Origin: Palsa-504 sp963739135
GTDB taxonomy: Bacteria > Actinomycetota > Actinomycetes > Streptosporangiales > Streptosporangiaceae
DNA: 64,000 bases
NCBI GenBank assembly: GCA_963739135.1
Contig: CAVTZG010000017.1
Coordinates: 248,001-312,000 of the forward strand
Reading direction: 5' to 3'
A model generated the notes under the pieces. The model was not told the origin of the DNA. It saw only the letters and a list, made by a program, of their open reading frames with translations, and did no database searches. Below, piece after piece: positions 28,073 through 37,137 of this stretch. Within the stretch, counting starts at the first letter, position 1; the number at the start of each line of letters is the position of its first letter. A program made the translations under genes and the position numbers.

Positions 28073-29752
28073 ATGCAGGCAGGCAACCGGCTTCCGGGTC
28101 GTCCGGAACTGGCAGACCCGCGGACCCTGCTTGCGCCGGAGCAGAATCGGGGAACGCGTCCGGGGGCGCGCCGGTGGCAGGCCACGGCGGCGTGGGTAGC
28201 CGGCGGCCTGCTGCTGTTCGCGCTCTTCCTGCGGATCTCGTTCGGTGAGCGAGTGGATTCGGACGGCGCGAACAACGCGCTGCAGGCGTGGGACCTCGTG
28301 CACGGTCACCTCATGTTGCACGGCTGGATCATTGGCGACGCGACCTTTTACGCCTTCGAACTGCCGCTGAACGGGATCGTCGAGCTGCTGTTCGGGGTGG
28401 GCAACCTGGCGGCCCACATCGGCTCCGCGCTGACCTACCTGATCGTCGCGGCCTGCGCCGTGGCCCTGGCCGTGACCAGCAGCCGCGGCCCGGCCAGGGC
28501 GGCTCGCTGCGCGGTCGTCGTCGCGGTGCTGGCCGTGCCGCTGATGACCGTGCCGACCATATATATGCTGCTGGAGGAACCCGACCACATCGGGACCTCG
28601 CTGTTCCTGCTGGTGTCCTTCCTGCTCATCGACCGCGTGCCGGACCGGCGGTTCACGGCGCCGCTGGTCTGCTTGATCCTGTGCGCCGGCCAGCTCAGCG
28701 ACCTCACCGTCCGCTATGTCGCGGTGCCGGCCGTCGTCCTGGTCTGCGGCTATCGTGCGCTGGCCGCGCGGAAGCTCCGCTGCGGCGACACGGCGCTTGT
28801 GGTCGCCGCAATCGTGTCCGTGCCGCTGGAGTCGGCGCTCCGGGCGGCGATGGCGCATTTGGGCGGGTTCGTGATGGTCTCGCCCAAGGCGCGGCTCTCC
28901 TCGCCGAGGCTATGGCCCCAGCACGCGTCGGTGACGTGGCAGAACGTCCGCGTCCTGTTCGGGTCGGTCGCCGGGCCGGACACCAAGCTGGGCAGCGCCG
29001 GCGGCGCCCTCGGGCTGATCTGCCTGCTGGCCGCGATATTCGGCCTGGCCCGGGTGATATGGACCTGGCGCAGGGCCAGCCGGGCCGAGCAGTTGCTGTT
29101 CGCCGCGATCATCTTCAACGTCGGCACGTACCTGGTCTCCGTGATGCCGTTGCCCAGCGGCTCCCGCGAAGTAGCCGCGGTGCTGCCGTGCGGGGCGGTG
29201 CTCGCGGCCCGGGCCCTGGTGCCCGCCCGGATCACCGCGATGCCGCAGGCCTTCGCCGCGGTCGCCGCGACGGGGCTCATCGCGCTGCTGCCGCTCGCCA
29301 CCGCGGCCACCCGGCCGCCCATGAGCCCGGCCACGGCGCCGCTGGCCGCGTGGCTTGAGGCGCACGGGCTCAGGTACGGCATCGCCGGGTACTGGGATGC
29401 CTCGATCGTCACGCTGCAGTCGGGCAACCGGGTCCAGATCCGCGCGGTTGACCTGCGGCGGCACCTCGATGAGCCTAGCTGGGAGACGAACGCGCTGTGG
29501 TATGACGCGTCCCGGTACGACGCCACGTTCGCGGTCGCCGACTACCAGGGCATGTACCCGGCGGCCCGCTTCGAGCACTTCCTCGGCAAGCCAGCGGCAA
29601 CCTACCGGGTGGCAAGCTGGGTGGTCCTGGTCTACCGGACAAACCTGCTCCGGCGTATCTCACTGTGGCCGGGGTCCTTTCCGAGCAGGCCGGGCGACCA
29701 TCGACAGCGTTCCCGCACGGGCACCACCAGCGCCGTCACCCTGCCCTCCTAG
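28073..29752 (+). CDS. Polytopic membrane protein, possible GT-C glycosyltransferase
   Basis: 559 residues, with at least ten hydrophobic segments between residues 40 and 430 and a C-terminal soluble domain of ~110 residues. The first extracytoplasmic loop begins ERVDSDGANNALQAWDLVHG, and acidic residues in that loop are typical of GT-C enzymes that use polyprenyl-phosphate sugars. Overall similarity is too weak to name a family. The gene is flanked by the two direct copies of a 126-bp regulator segment (27754-27879 and 29763-29888). It may therefore have arrived as an insertion. Confidence 0.7.
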   Translation: MQAGNRLPGRPELADPRTLLAPEQNRGTRPGARRWQATAAWVAGGLLLFALFLRISFGERVDSDGANNALQAWDLVHGHLMLHGWIIGDATFYAFELPLNGIVELLFGVGNLAAHIGSALTYLIVAACAVALAVTSSRGPARAARCAVVVAVLAVPLMTVPTIYMLLEEPDHIGTSLFLLVSFLLIDRVPDRRFTAPLVCLILCAGQLSDLTVRYVAVPAVVLVCGYRALAARKLRCGDTALVVAAIVSVPLESALRAAMAHLGGFVMVSPKARLSSPRLWPQHASVTWQNVRVLFGSVAGPDTKLGSAGGALGLICLLAAIFGLARVIWTWRRASRAEQLLFAAIIFNVGTYLVSVMPLPSGSREVAAVLPCGAVLAARALVPARITAMPQAFAAVAATGLIALLPLATAATRPPMSPATAPLAAWLEAHGLRYGIAGYWDASIVTLQSGNRVQIRAVDLRRHLDEPSWETNALWYDASRYDATFAVADYQGMYPAARFEHFLGKPAATYRVASWVVLVYRTNLLRRISLWPGSFPSRPGDHRQRSRTGTTSAVTLPS

Positions 29753-30546
29753 GGCGGGCTGGCCGGGGAATAGGTGATCAGGGTCTGGTCCGGGTGGTCG
29801 GCGACCTGGAGGACAACGTGGGAATAGTCCACAGGGCCGAGCCGGGGGTGGCGCAGTTTCTTCGAGCCGCTGCCGATGGCGGTGACGTCGTGGCGCGGCC
29901 ACCAGTCGCGGACGTGCTCGCTGTCGCGGTGTAGTTCGGCGATGAGGGCGCCGAAGTCGGGATCGTCCGGGTGCCGGGCGGCGGCCAGGCGGAACCGGCC
30001 GAGCATGGCCCGGGCTTCGGGTTCCCATTCCAGGTAGACCTCGCGGGCCTGGTCGGTGGTGAACATCCAGCGGACCAGGTTGCACTGACCCGGGTGTCCC
30101 CAGTCGGCGAACAGCTCGCAGGCGGCGGAGTTGGCGGCCAGTATGTCCCAGCGGCGGCCCTTGACCAGGGTGGGGAACGGCTCGAGGCGCTGGACCAGGT
30201 CGGCCACGGCGGGATCCAGCCGTTCCGGCGGGGCAGCGGCAACGGCACCGGGGTCCGGGCCGTCGCTGGACCGGCCGTGGGCCAGGACGTGCAGGTAGCG
30301 GCGTTCGGCGGCGGACATGCGCAGGGCGGAGGCCAGGGCGTCAAGCACCTGGTCGGAGGGGCGGACCGGGCGGCCCTGCTCCAGGAACGTGTAGTAGGTG
30401 GTGGACAGGTTGGCCAGCATGGCGACTTCCTCGCGGCGCAGGCCGGCCGTGCGGCGGCGCTGCCCGGCGGGCAGGCCGACGTCGGCGGGCGCCAGGCGCT
30501 CGCGCCGGGACCGCAGCAGCTGGCCCAGGGCCGAAGGATCGGTCAT
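29749..30546 (-). CDS. XRE-family regulator with MmyB-like ligand domain
   Basis: 265 residues. The N-terminal helix-turn-helix contains GLRREEVAMLANLSTTYYTF (about residues 35-55). The MmyB-like PAS-type domain follows (LEPFPTLVKGRRWDILAAN, and CNLVRWMFTTDQAREVYLEW in pieces). In actinomycetes such regulators are typically divergent from an oxidoreductase or hydrolase that they repress; here the divergent gene is a dienelactone hydrolase-like enzyme. The ligand may be a fatty acid or aromatic compound, by family analogy. The 3' 126 bases exist in a second copy at 27754. Confidence 0.9.
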   Translation of the reverse strand: MTDPSALGQLLRSRRERLAPADVGLPAGQRRRTAGLRREEVAMLANLSTTYYTFLEQGRPVRPSDQVLDALASALRMSAAERRYLHVLAHGRSSDGPDPGAVAAAPPERLDPAVADLVQRLEPFPTLVKGRRWDILAANSAACELFADWGHPGQCNLVRWMFTTDQAREVYLEWEPEARAMLGRFRLAAARHPDDPDFGALIAELHRDSEHVRDWWPRHDVTAIGSGSKKLRHPRLGPVDYSHVVLQVADHPDQTLITYSPASPP

Positions 30547-30565
30547 GTCATCAGGGTAATCATGC

Positions 30566-30598
30566 CAGTACCAGTAAAAACCAACTCTGGTTACTAGT
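30566..30598. promoter_or_regulatory. Candidate XRE operator between divergent genes
   Basis: The AT-rich sequence in the 77-bp gap between the XRE regulator and the hydrolase contains the nested partial dyad AACCA-ACTC-TGGTT and, outside it, AGTAA/TTACT. The bulged symmetry and the position between both starts fit a shared operator. The dyad is imperfect and unverified. Confidence 0.35.
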
Positions 30599-30623
30599 TT
30601 AACTACGGGCGAGCATGGGGGTC

Positions 30624-31334
30624 ATGACCACTATCCAGATCCCCGTCGCCGACGGGACCACCATGACCGCCTACCTGGCCCGCCCCGCGTCCCCGGCACC
30701 CGTCGGGGTGATCGTGGTGCACGAGCTGTTCGGGGTCAACCCGGACATCCGGGGCGTGGCCGACGACCTGGCGGCCGCCGGGTACCTGGCCATCGCGCCG
30801 GAGTTCTACCACCGGGACGCACCGCCCGGCCGCTGGCTGGAGCGGGACGACGCCGGGCGCCAGGAGGGGTTCGGCTACCTGCACAAGCTCGGGCGGGACC
30901 AGGCGCTGGCCGACGTGGCGGCCGCCATGAACTGGCTGACCGCGCAGCCCGGCGTCGAGCGGACCGCCGCGATCGGCTTCAGCGCGGGCGGCCACCTGGC
31001 CTACCTGGCCGCCTGCCTGCTCCCGGTGACAGCGACCGCGGTGCTGTACGGCGGCTGGCTGGCCGGAACCGACATCCCGCTGAGCCAGCCCGCACCCACC
31101 CTGGACCTGACCCCGGGCATCACCGGCCGGCTCCTGTACCTGGTCGGGGAGGACGACGCGCTGATCGACGCCGGGCAGCGCGACCAGGTCCGCAAGGCCC
31201 TGCAGGGCGCCGACCACGAGCTGGTCAGCTATCCGGGCGTCGCGCACGCGTTCTTCTGGCCGGGTACGCCGCCGTTCGACGCCGCCGCCCGGGACGACGC
31301 CTGGGCCCGGATCCTGGCCTTGCTGGCGTCCTAG
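30624..31334 (+). CDS. Dienelactone hydrolase family protein
   Basis: 236 residues from ATG 30624 (ATG 30615 possible). An alpha/beta-hydrolase of the DLH group: VHELFGVNPDIRG, the nucleophile elbow IGFSAGGHLAYL, acid EDDALID and histidine GVAHAFFWPG. The nucleophile is serine where classic dienelactone hydrolases have cysteine, so the true reaction may be a general ester or lactone hydrolysis. It is divergent from the XRE/MmyB regulator, a common regulated pair. Confidence 0.88.
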   Translation: MTTIQIPVADGTTMTAYLARPASPAPVGVIVVHELFGVNPDIRGVADDLAAAGYLAIAPEFYHRDAPPGRWLERDDAGRQEGFGYLHKLGRDQALADVAAAMNWLTAQPGVERTAAIGFSAGGHLAYLAACLLPVTATAVLYGGWLAGTDIPLSQPAPTLDLTPGITGRLLYLVGEDDALIDAGQRDQVRKALQGADHELVSYPGVAHAFFWPGTPPFDAAARDDAWARILALLAS

Positions 31335-31503
31335 GCGAGCGCCTGATCCAGCGGAGGTTTCCGGTGGTGCGCAAGCGCGCCATGGTGCAGCGGCCAGAGT
31401 GGAGGGAAACCCCAGGACCCGAACGGGGGCTAGCCGCATTCCGCCTGGCGGCCCGGGGTCCGTAGCCTTTGCGCAAGGGCTGACGGAACATTCGGAGGGC
31501 GTG

Positions 31504-31962
31504 ATGACCGCAGATCGCCGGGCTGAGATCGCCGCCTCGGCGGCCGCCTTGCGGGACCTTGGCCCCGGCTATGACCAGGCACTGGCCGAGGGTCTGGTGG
31601 AACGCATCGGCGCGGAGATCGACCAGCGGATCGCGGCCGAGATGGACAACCGGGTCACGGCGGAGGTGGACAGCCGCATCCTGATCCAGCTGGAGCGGTA
31701 CGCGGGGTGCAGGCACCAGCGCCGCCGGGCCAGGCGCATGATCCGGGCCGAGCAGCGCACGATCCGAGCCGAGCGGGCCGACCGCTCCGGCCGGCAGTCC
31801 ATTATGTTCGCCCTCGGGTCCATGCTGGTCGCCCTGTCGGTGACCGCGATCGTGCTCAAGGGGTCCCCGGGTGTGGCCGCCATCATGCTCATGGCCCTGA
31901 TCTGGGTCATCGTCGGCATCATCAATGTGGCCTACGCAATGCGCAAGCATCCGCAGCAGTAA
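31504..31962 (+). CDS. Small membrane protein with charged coiled N-terminus
   Basis: 152 residues from ATG 31504, five bases after GGAGGG. The first ~100 residues are charged and helical, with the repeated pattern ERIGAEIDQRIAAEMDNRV. Two membrane spans close together at the C-terminus follow (IMFALGSMLVALSVTAIVL and AAIMLMALIWVIVGIINV). No domain is recognised. It may be a membrane-anchored coiled-coil scaffold, but the role is unknown. Confidence 0.7.
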   Translation: MTADRRAEIAASAAALRDLGPGYDQALAEGLVERIGAEIDQRIAAEMDNRVTAEVDSRILIQLERYAGCRHQRRRARRMIRAEQRTIRAERADRSGRQSIMFALGSMLVALSVTAIVLKGSPGVAAIMLMALIWVIVGIINVAYAMRKHPQQ

Positions 31963-32047
31963 CCGGCTGGCTGGTCCGCCGCCCTGGAGTCGCTCGCCGC
32001 GGGGATCGGAGCTGAACAGGCCCGAGCGCGTGGAGTAGCTTGAGGCC

Positions 32048-32953
32048 ATGCACGTGGTGGGACTGGTGCTGCACCCGGAGCGGGATTGCGGCGGCGCGGT
32101 GGCCTCGGTGCTCGACTGGGCCGACCGGCGGGGCATCCAGGTACTAGGCATCGACACCGAACTATCCCGGCTGGCCTGCTCCGCCCACCCGGTGAGCCCG
32201 GAGGAGCTGCGCGGCCGGGCGGATCTGCTGGTCAGCCTGGGCGGCGACGGCACCATGCTGCGGGCCATGCGGCTGGCCGACGGGCAGCGGTTCCCGGTCC
32301 TGGGGGTCAACCTGGGCAAGCTGGGCTTCCTGGCCGAGGTCGACGTGCCGGACCTGGCCGGCGCGCTGTCCGCGATCGACGCGCACGACTACAGCACCGA
32401 GCCCCGGCTGGCGGTGGACGCGTACGTCGACGGCGAGGTGATCACCGCATTCAACGACGTGGTCTTCGTCCGGTACCCGGGCCAGAAGTCGGCCGAGGTG
32501 GCGGTCCGCGCCGCGGGTCGCCGGTTCGTCAGCTACGCGGCGGACGCGATCGTGGTGGCCACGCCGACCGGCTCGACCGCCTACAGCTTCTCGGCCGGCG
32601 GGCCCATCGTGAGCCCGGCGGTGGAGGCCCTGCTGGTCACGCCGGTCGCGCCGCACTCGGCCTACAACCGCGGGCTGGTCATCTCGACCGGGGACGAACT
32701 GGCCCTGGAGATCCTGCCCGGCAGCGGTCGCCTGGCCGTGGAGGCCGACGGCAACCTGTCGGCGAACGTGAAGCCCGGCGCGCAGATCCGGGTGGTGTCG
32801 CGGCCGGGCGCGGCCCGGGTGGTCCGGCTGGGCCGCACCACGTTCTACGAGCGGGCCCGGCGTAAGCTGCGGCTGACCGACTCCGCCGAGATTCCGCTGA
32901 CCTGGGGTGAGGATGCCGTCCCATTCGGAAACCTACCTGCACGGCCATCATGA
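32048..32953 (+). CDS. nadK: NAD kinase
   Basis: 301 residues. The catalytic GGDGT motif lies in LLVSLGGDGTMLRAM. NAD-binding segments are FNDVVFVRYPG, ATPTGSTAYSFSAGGP and HSAYNRGLVIS. The enzyme phosphorylates NAD to NADP. The start ATG lies six bases after TAGCTT (32036-32041), a plausible -10 for a leaderless message. The last 41 bases overlap the next gene, a methyltransferase, so the two form an operon. Confidence 0.93.
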   Translation: MHVVGLVLHPERDCGGAVASVLDWADRRGIQVLGIDTELSRLACSAHPVSPEELRGRADLLVSLGGDGTMLRAMRLADGQRFPVLGVNLGKLGFLAEVDVPDLAGALSAIDAHDYSTEPRLAVDAYVDGEVITAFNDVVFVRYPGQKSAEVAVRAAGRRFVSYAADAIVVATPTGSTAYSFSAGGPIVSPAVEALLVTPVAPHSAYNRGLVISTGDELALEILPGSGRLAVEADGNLSANVKPGAQIRVVSRPGAARVVRLGRTTFYERARRKLRLTDSAEIPLTWGEDAVPFGNLPARPS

Positions 32954-33713
32954 CAGCGTGCTGCGCTCGCACCGCTGGCGCACCGCGGAGAACTCGGCCG
33001 GGTACCTGCTCCCCCACCTGACCGCCGGCGCGCGGCTGCTGGACGTGGGCTGCGGGCCGGGCACGATCACCGCGGACCTGGCCGCCCGGGCGGGGCAGGT
33101 CGTCGCGATCGACGCGGCCGAGGACATCCTCGGCCAGGCCCGGGCCGAGGCCGAGCGGCGGGGCCAGGCCAACGTCACCTTCCAGCCCGGTGACGTGTAC
33201 CAGCTGGACTTCCCGGACGGCAGCTTTGACATGGTGCACGCCCACCAGGTGCTGCAGCACCTGTCCGACCCGGTCGCCGCGCTGGCCGAGATGCGGCGGG
33301 TGTGCCGCCCGGGCGGGCTGATCGCGGCCCGCGACGGCGACTACGCCGGGATGTTCTGGTATCCGCAGGAGCTGGAACTGGCCGAGTGGCAGGCCCTGTA
33401 CCGGAAGGTGGCCCGGGCCCTGGGCGGCGAGCCGGACGCGGGCCGGCACCTGCTGGCCTGGGCCCACGCCGCGGGCCTGGAGCAGGTCGAGGCGTCGGCC
33501 AGTGCCTGGGGCTACAGCGGTCCGGACCGGACCTGGTGGGGCGAGTCGTGGGCGCGGCGGCTGACCGAGTCGCCGTTCGGGGACCGGGCCGTCGAGCATG
33601 GCCTGGCCACCCGGGAGGACCTGGAGCGGCTGGCCCGGGGCTGGCGGCGGTGGGCGGGCAGCGAAGATGCCTGGTTCTGCATCCCGCACGGTGAGATCCT
33701 GGCCCGGGTCTAA
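32913..33713 (+). CDS. Class I SAM-dependent methyltransferase
   Basis: 266 residues from ATG 32913, with GGTGAGG just upstream; GTG 32907 is possible. Motif I is LLDVGCGPGTITADLA (about residues 43-58), followed by VVAIDAAEDIL, and motif IV FDMVHAHQVLQHL. It resembles the UbiE/methyltransferase-11 group acting on small molecules. The C-terminal ~110 residues (WWGESWARRLTESPF and later) help define the substrate, which is unknown. It overlaps the 3' end of nadK by 41 bases. Confidence 0.88.
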   Translation: MPSHSETYLHGHHDSVLRSHRWRTAENSAGYLLPHLTAGARLLDVGCGPGTITADLAARAGQVVAIDAAEDILGQARAEAERRGQANVTFQPGDVYQLDFPDGSFDMVHAHQVLQHLSDPVAALAEMRRVCRPGGLIAARDGDYAGMFWYPQELELAEWQALYRKVARALGGEPDAGRHLLAWAHAAGLEQVEASASAWGYSGPDRTWWGESWARRLTESPFGDRAVEHGLATREDLERLARGWRRWAGSEDAWFCIPHGEILARV

Positions 33714-33760
33714 CTCCGGCCCGGGTGGCGGCTGAGGTAGCGGGTCCGGAGAAACCCTGT

Positions 33761-33794
33761 CCGTTCGGTGAAAATAAATTCCGGAGCCGAACGG
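33761..33794. terminator. Hairpin between convergent genes
   Basis: CCGTTCGG at 33761-33768 pairs with CCGAACGG at 33787-33794 around an AT-rich loop. A second small palindrome, CACGGTCCGTG, follows at 33804-33814. Both motifs echo the arms of the 5408-5460 hairpin. It lies between the methyltransferase and the convergent ABC permease gene. Confidence 0.5.
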
Positions 33795-33820
33795 CCCAGG
33801 CGGCACGGTCCGTGACCAGC

Positions 33821-34603
33821 TCAGGCGTCGCGGCGGGTGATCGCGGCCGCGGCGATCAGCAGCGCGACGGCGGGCCAGGCCAGCAGGACCAGCAGGGACA
33901 GGGCCGGGGCGAACAGGTTGGTAGCCGGGTGCAGCGCGGTGACCTGGTGGGCGGCCTGGACCAGAGTGAACCGGGAGACGCGGTTGCCCCAGGGGGCCGG
34001 GAGCAGGCCGAAGACGGCGGGCAGCAAGATCACGCCGACCAGGGCGGCGATGCCGCCCGCGGTATGCCGGATGATCGCGCCCAGGGCCAGGCCGAGCAGG
34101 GCCACCACGGCCAGCAGCAGGCCGTCGGCCAGCACGGCGCCCGGCACGCCGGGGTGAGCCAGTGAGACGCCGCGGTGCTTGCCCGACAGCACCGCCTGGA
34201 CCAGCGCGAACGAGGCGAAGGCGACCAGTTCGCCCACGACCAGGGCGACCGCGCCGACCGCGGCGGCCTTGGCCGCGAGCACGGCCCGGCGGCGGGGCAC
34301 CGCGGCGAACGTGGTGCGGATCAGGCCGGTGCTGTACTCGCTGCTGAAGCCCAGCACGCCCAGCACGCCCACGGCCAGGACCGCGTACTCCAGGCTGATG
34401 AAGCCGGGCAGCAGCGGGTCGACCGCCGCCGCGCCGTTACCGGGCGCCTGGGTCAGCGTGACCGCGACCAGCGTACTGATGGCGAGCGGGGTCAGGACGG
34501 CGACCAGCAGCGTCCAGTAGGTCGAGCGGACCGAGAAGAGCTTGGTCCATTCCGAGGCGAGTACATCGCGGGCCCGGACGGCCAGCGGGACCTGGGCGGT
34601 CAT
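33821..34603 (-). CDS. ABC-2 type transporter permease
   Basis: 260 residues with six hydrophobic segments, starting with ASEWTKLFSVRSTYWTLL, the usual N-terminus of actinobacterial ABC-2 permeases. Later segments include LGFSSEYSTGLIRTTFAA, also typical of the family. Its start overlaps the ATPase stop (ATGA), so the two form a half-transporter pair. The exported substrate is unknown; such pairs often give drug or peptide resistance. Confidence 0.9.
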   Translation of the reverse strand: MTAQVPLAVRARDVLASEWTKLFSVRSTYWTLLVAVLTPLAISTLVAVTLTQAPGNGAAAVDPLLPGFISLEYAVLAVGVLGVLGFSSEYSTGLIRTTFAAVPRRRAVLAAKAAAVGAVALVVGELVAFASFALVQAVLSGKHRGVSLAHPGVPGAVLADGLLLAVVALLGLALGAIIRHTAGGIAALVGVILLPAVFGLLPAPWGNRVSRFTLVQAAHQVTALHPATNLFAPALSLLVLLAWPAVALLIAAAAITRRDA

Positions 34604-35517
34604 GACTCGGCCGCCTGGCTGGCGCGGTATTCGACGCTCTCGCCGGTGAGGTCCAGGTAGGCCTGCTCCAGAGATGCGGTGCGCGGGATCAGGGCGTGCA
34701 CGGCGATGCCATGCTCGGCGGCCAGGTCCCCGATGGCGGGCGCGTCCAGGCCGGTCACGGCCAGGGCGCCGTCGTCCTGTGGGGTCACGGTCGCGCCGCG
34801 GGCGGCCATCAGGCCGGTCAGCTCGCCGGCGCGCGGCGAGCGGACCAGCACGTCCCTTCGGGCGCTGGACTCGATGAGCTGGGCGGTGGACACGTCGGCG
34901 ATCAGGCGGCCGCGGCCGATGACGATCAGGTGGTCGGCGGTCTGGGCCATCTCGCTCATCAGGTGGCTGGAGACCAGGACGGTGCGGCCGCTGACGGCCA
35001 GGGCCTTGATGAACTGCCGGAACCAGGCGATGCCCTCGGTGTCCAGGCCGTTGACCGGCTCGTCGAACATCAGCACCGGCGGGTCGCCCAGCAGCGCGAC
35101 CGCGATGCCGAGGCGCTGCTTCATGCCGAGCGAGAAGCCCTTGAGCCTTCGGCCCGCGACCGCCTCCAGGCCGGTCAGCCGCAGCACCTCGGCCACCCGG
35201 CGCCGGCCGATGCCGTTGCTGCGGGCGATCGAGGTCACGTGCGCGGCCGCGGTCCGCCCGGGGTGCAGGGCGGTGGCGTCCAGCAGCGCCCCGACCTGGT
35301 GCAGCGGGCGGATCAGCGTTTCGTATGGCTGCTGGTTGACCCGGGCGGTGCCGCTGGTGGGGGCATCCAGGCCGAGGATGATCCGCATGGTGGTGGTCTT
35401 GCCCGCGCCGTTCGGGCCGAGGAAGCCGGTCACGTGGCCGGGCCGCACGGCGAAGCTCAGCCCGTCCAGCGCGGTCACCGCGCCGTACCGCTTGACCAGC
35501 TGGTTCACCTCGATCAT
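34600..35517 (-). CDS. ABC transporter ATP-binding protein
   Basis: 305 residues from ATG 35517. Walker A GFLGPNGAGKTTTMRIILG, signature FSLGMKQRLGIAVALLG, Walker B PPVLMFDEPVNGLD and switch histidine VLVSSHLMSEM are all present. The C-terminal ~80 residues form the accessory domain seen in DrrA/CcmA-type exporters. It pairs with the overlapping permease gene. An open extension upstream to 36138 runs antisense through a pseudogene and is discarded. Confidence 0.92.
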   Translation of the reverse strand: MIEVNQLVKRYGAVTALDGLSFAVRPGHVTGFLGPNGAGKTTTMRIILGLDAPTSGTARVNQQPYETLIRPLHQVGALLDATALHPGRTAAAHVTSIARSNGIGRRRVAEVLRLTGLEAVAGRRLKGFSLGMKQRLGIAVALLGDPPVLMFDEPVNGLDTEGIAWFRQFIKALAVSGRTVLVSSHLMSEMAQTADHLIVIGRGRLIADVSTAQLIESSARRDVLVRSPRAGELTGLMAARGATVTPQDDGALAVTGLDAPAIGDLAAEHGIAVHALIPRTASLEQAYLDLTGESVEYRASQAAES

Positions 35518-35715
35518 GGCGCTGCCCTTCGCTACGTCTGCTGCAGGCGGTCGGCGATGGTGTTGACCGGGATCATACGGCTGGTCAGCACCACGTGCGC
35601 CCGGCCAGCCGCGCGCGTGGTTGACGCCGCCCGGGGACGCTACCTTCCGCGCCGTGAGGATCACAATGCGTGTCATAGACCAGGGGCCGAGGTTACTCCT
35701 GAGCTGTGGGGGGTT

Positions 35716-36330
35716 ATGGGTACTCCTCGCGGATCCCGGGCCGAGCCGGCGCTGGTCCCGGACCGCACGCGCCGTAGCGGCCAGGCGGCGGCCGTCCTCG
35801 ACTTCGCCGTGGCCCAGATACTGCGGGACGACACCGCGCTGTGCGCGCTGCCCGCCGTGCTGGAACGGATGGTGACGGCCTTCGGGCTGCGGGCCGCACT
35901 GGCCTTCCAGCCGGCCGCGGGGCAGCCGCCCACCGTGCTCGCGGCCCATCCCGGTGGTACCGTCGATCCCGCGGTGCTGGCCAAGATCGGGCCGCTGTCG
36001 CTGACCCAGCGGGACGCGGCCGGCCGCGCCCCGGGCCAGGTTCGAGGTCACCCACACCGCCGACCCGGCGGTGGCGCCGGAGCTGGCGGCGGCGCAGCCC
36101 TGGGACCTGGTGCTCACCGACGTGGAGATGCCGGGCATGACCGGCCTGGAGCTGCTGGACGCGCTGCACCGGGTGGCGCCGGCCCTGCCGGTCGCGGTGG
36201 TGTCCGCGCACGCCTGCCCGCCGGCCCTGCTGGCCCGGGCGAGGTGTTCCTGAGCAAGCCGCTACGGATCGATCAGCTCATCGCCGTCGCCACCACCCTG
36301 ATCGGGCGGGCCAGGCATACTGGCCAGTAG
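35716..36330 (+). pseudogene. Degraded hybrid sensor kinase (GAF-like start, receiver-domain end)
   Basis: From ATG 35716 the frame reads a GAF-like N-terminus (VLDFAVAQILRDDTALCALP … LRAALAFQPAAG) to about 36030. The kinase core is missing. After a frame change, 36045-36235 encodes a receiver domain, PWDLVLTDVEMPGMTGLELL, with the phospho-acceptor aspartate and VAVVSAHACPP. Another one-base shift near 36240 is needed to read the end, GEVFLSKPLRIDQLIAVAT. A large deletion and two frame breaks show the gene is dead. Confidence 0.8.
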
Positions 36331-36360
36331 GGTAAGAGCCGTGCCTATGGATTCGCGGAC

Positions 36361-37137
36361 ATGACGGCGGTGGCCGGAGCGGGCGCCGTGGTGACCGGCG
36401 GGGGCGCCGGCATCGGCCGGGCCCTGGCCCGCAGGCTGGCCGCGGGCGGCGCGCGGGTGGCGGTCAACGACCTGGACGCCGAGGCGGCCGCCTTTGTGGC
36501 GGGAGAGGTCGGCGGCTACGCCGTGCCCGGGGACGTGGCCACCGAGCAGGGCGTGCGGGAGCTGATCGCGACCGCCCGGGGGTACCTGGGCGAGATCGAC
36601 ATCTACTGCTCCAACGCGGGAACAGCGGCCGGCGAGGGCCCGGACACGCCGGATGAGACCTGGCAACGGTCCTGGGAGATCAACGTCATGGCCCACGTCC
36701 GCGCGTCGCGCGAGCTGCTGCCCGGCTGGCTGCGGCGCGGAAGCGGGTGTTTCGTGGTGACCGCATCGGCGGCCGGGCTGCTGACCATGCTGGGCGCCGC
36801 GCCGTACTCGGCGACCAAGCATGCGGCCGAGGCCTACGCGGAGTGGCTGGCCGCCACCTACGCCCATCGCGGGCTAGCCGTGCACTGCATCTGCCCGCAG
36901 GGCGTGCGGACCTCCATGCTGGCCGCCTCCGGCCGGGCCGGGCAGGTCGTGCTGGCCGGCGCCGCGATCGAACCCGAGCAGGTGGGCGAGGCGCTGTGGC
37001 AGCGCCTGGCCGACGGCCGGTTCCTGGTCCTGCCGCACCCGGAGGTGCACGGCTACTACGAGCTGCGGGCCAGCGACACCGACAAGTGGCTGCGCGGGAT
37101 GAACCGGCTCCAGCAGCGGATCGAGGAGGGGTCATGA
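36361..37137 (+). CDS. SDR-family oxidoreductase
   Basis: 258 residues. NAD(P)-binding motif VVTGGGAGIGRALARRL, structural motif IYCSNAGTAAG (NAG), catalytic serine in VVTASAAGLL and YSATK with catalytic Tyr and Lys. It is a classical short-chain dehydrogenase or reductase; the substrate is not evident. Its stop overlaps the next gene's ATG (ATGA), so it is co-transcribed with the quinone oxidoreductase-like gene. Confidence 0.9.
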   Translation: MTAVAGAGAVVTGGGAGIGRALARRLAAGGARVAVNDLDAEAAAFVAGEVGGYAVPGDVATEQGVRELIATARGYLGEIDIYCSNAGTAAGEGPDTPDETWQRSWEINVMAHVRASRELLPGWLRRGSGCFVVTASAAGLLTMLGAAPYSATKHAAEAYAEWLAATYAHRGLAVHCICPQGVRTSMLAASGRAGQVVLAGAAIEPEQVGEALWQRLADGRFLVLPHPEVHGYYELRASDTDKWLRGMNRLQQRIEEGS

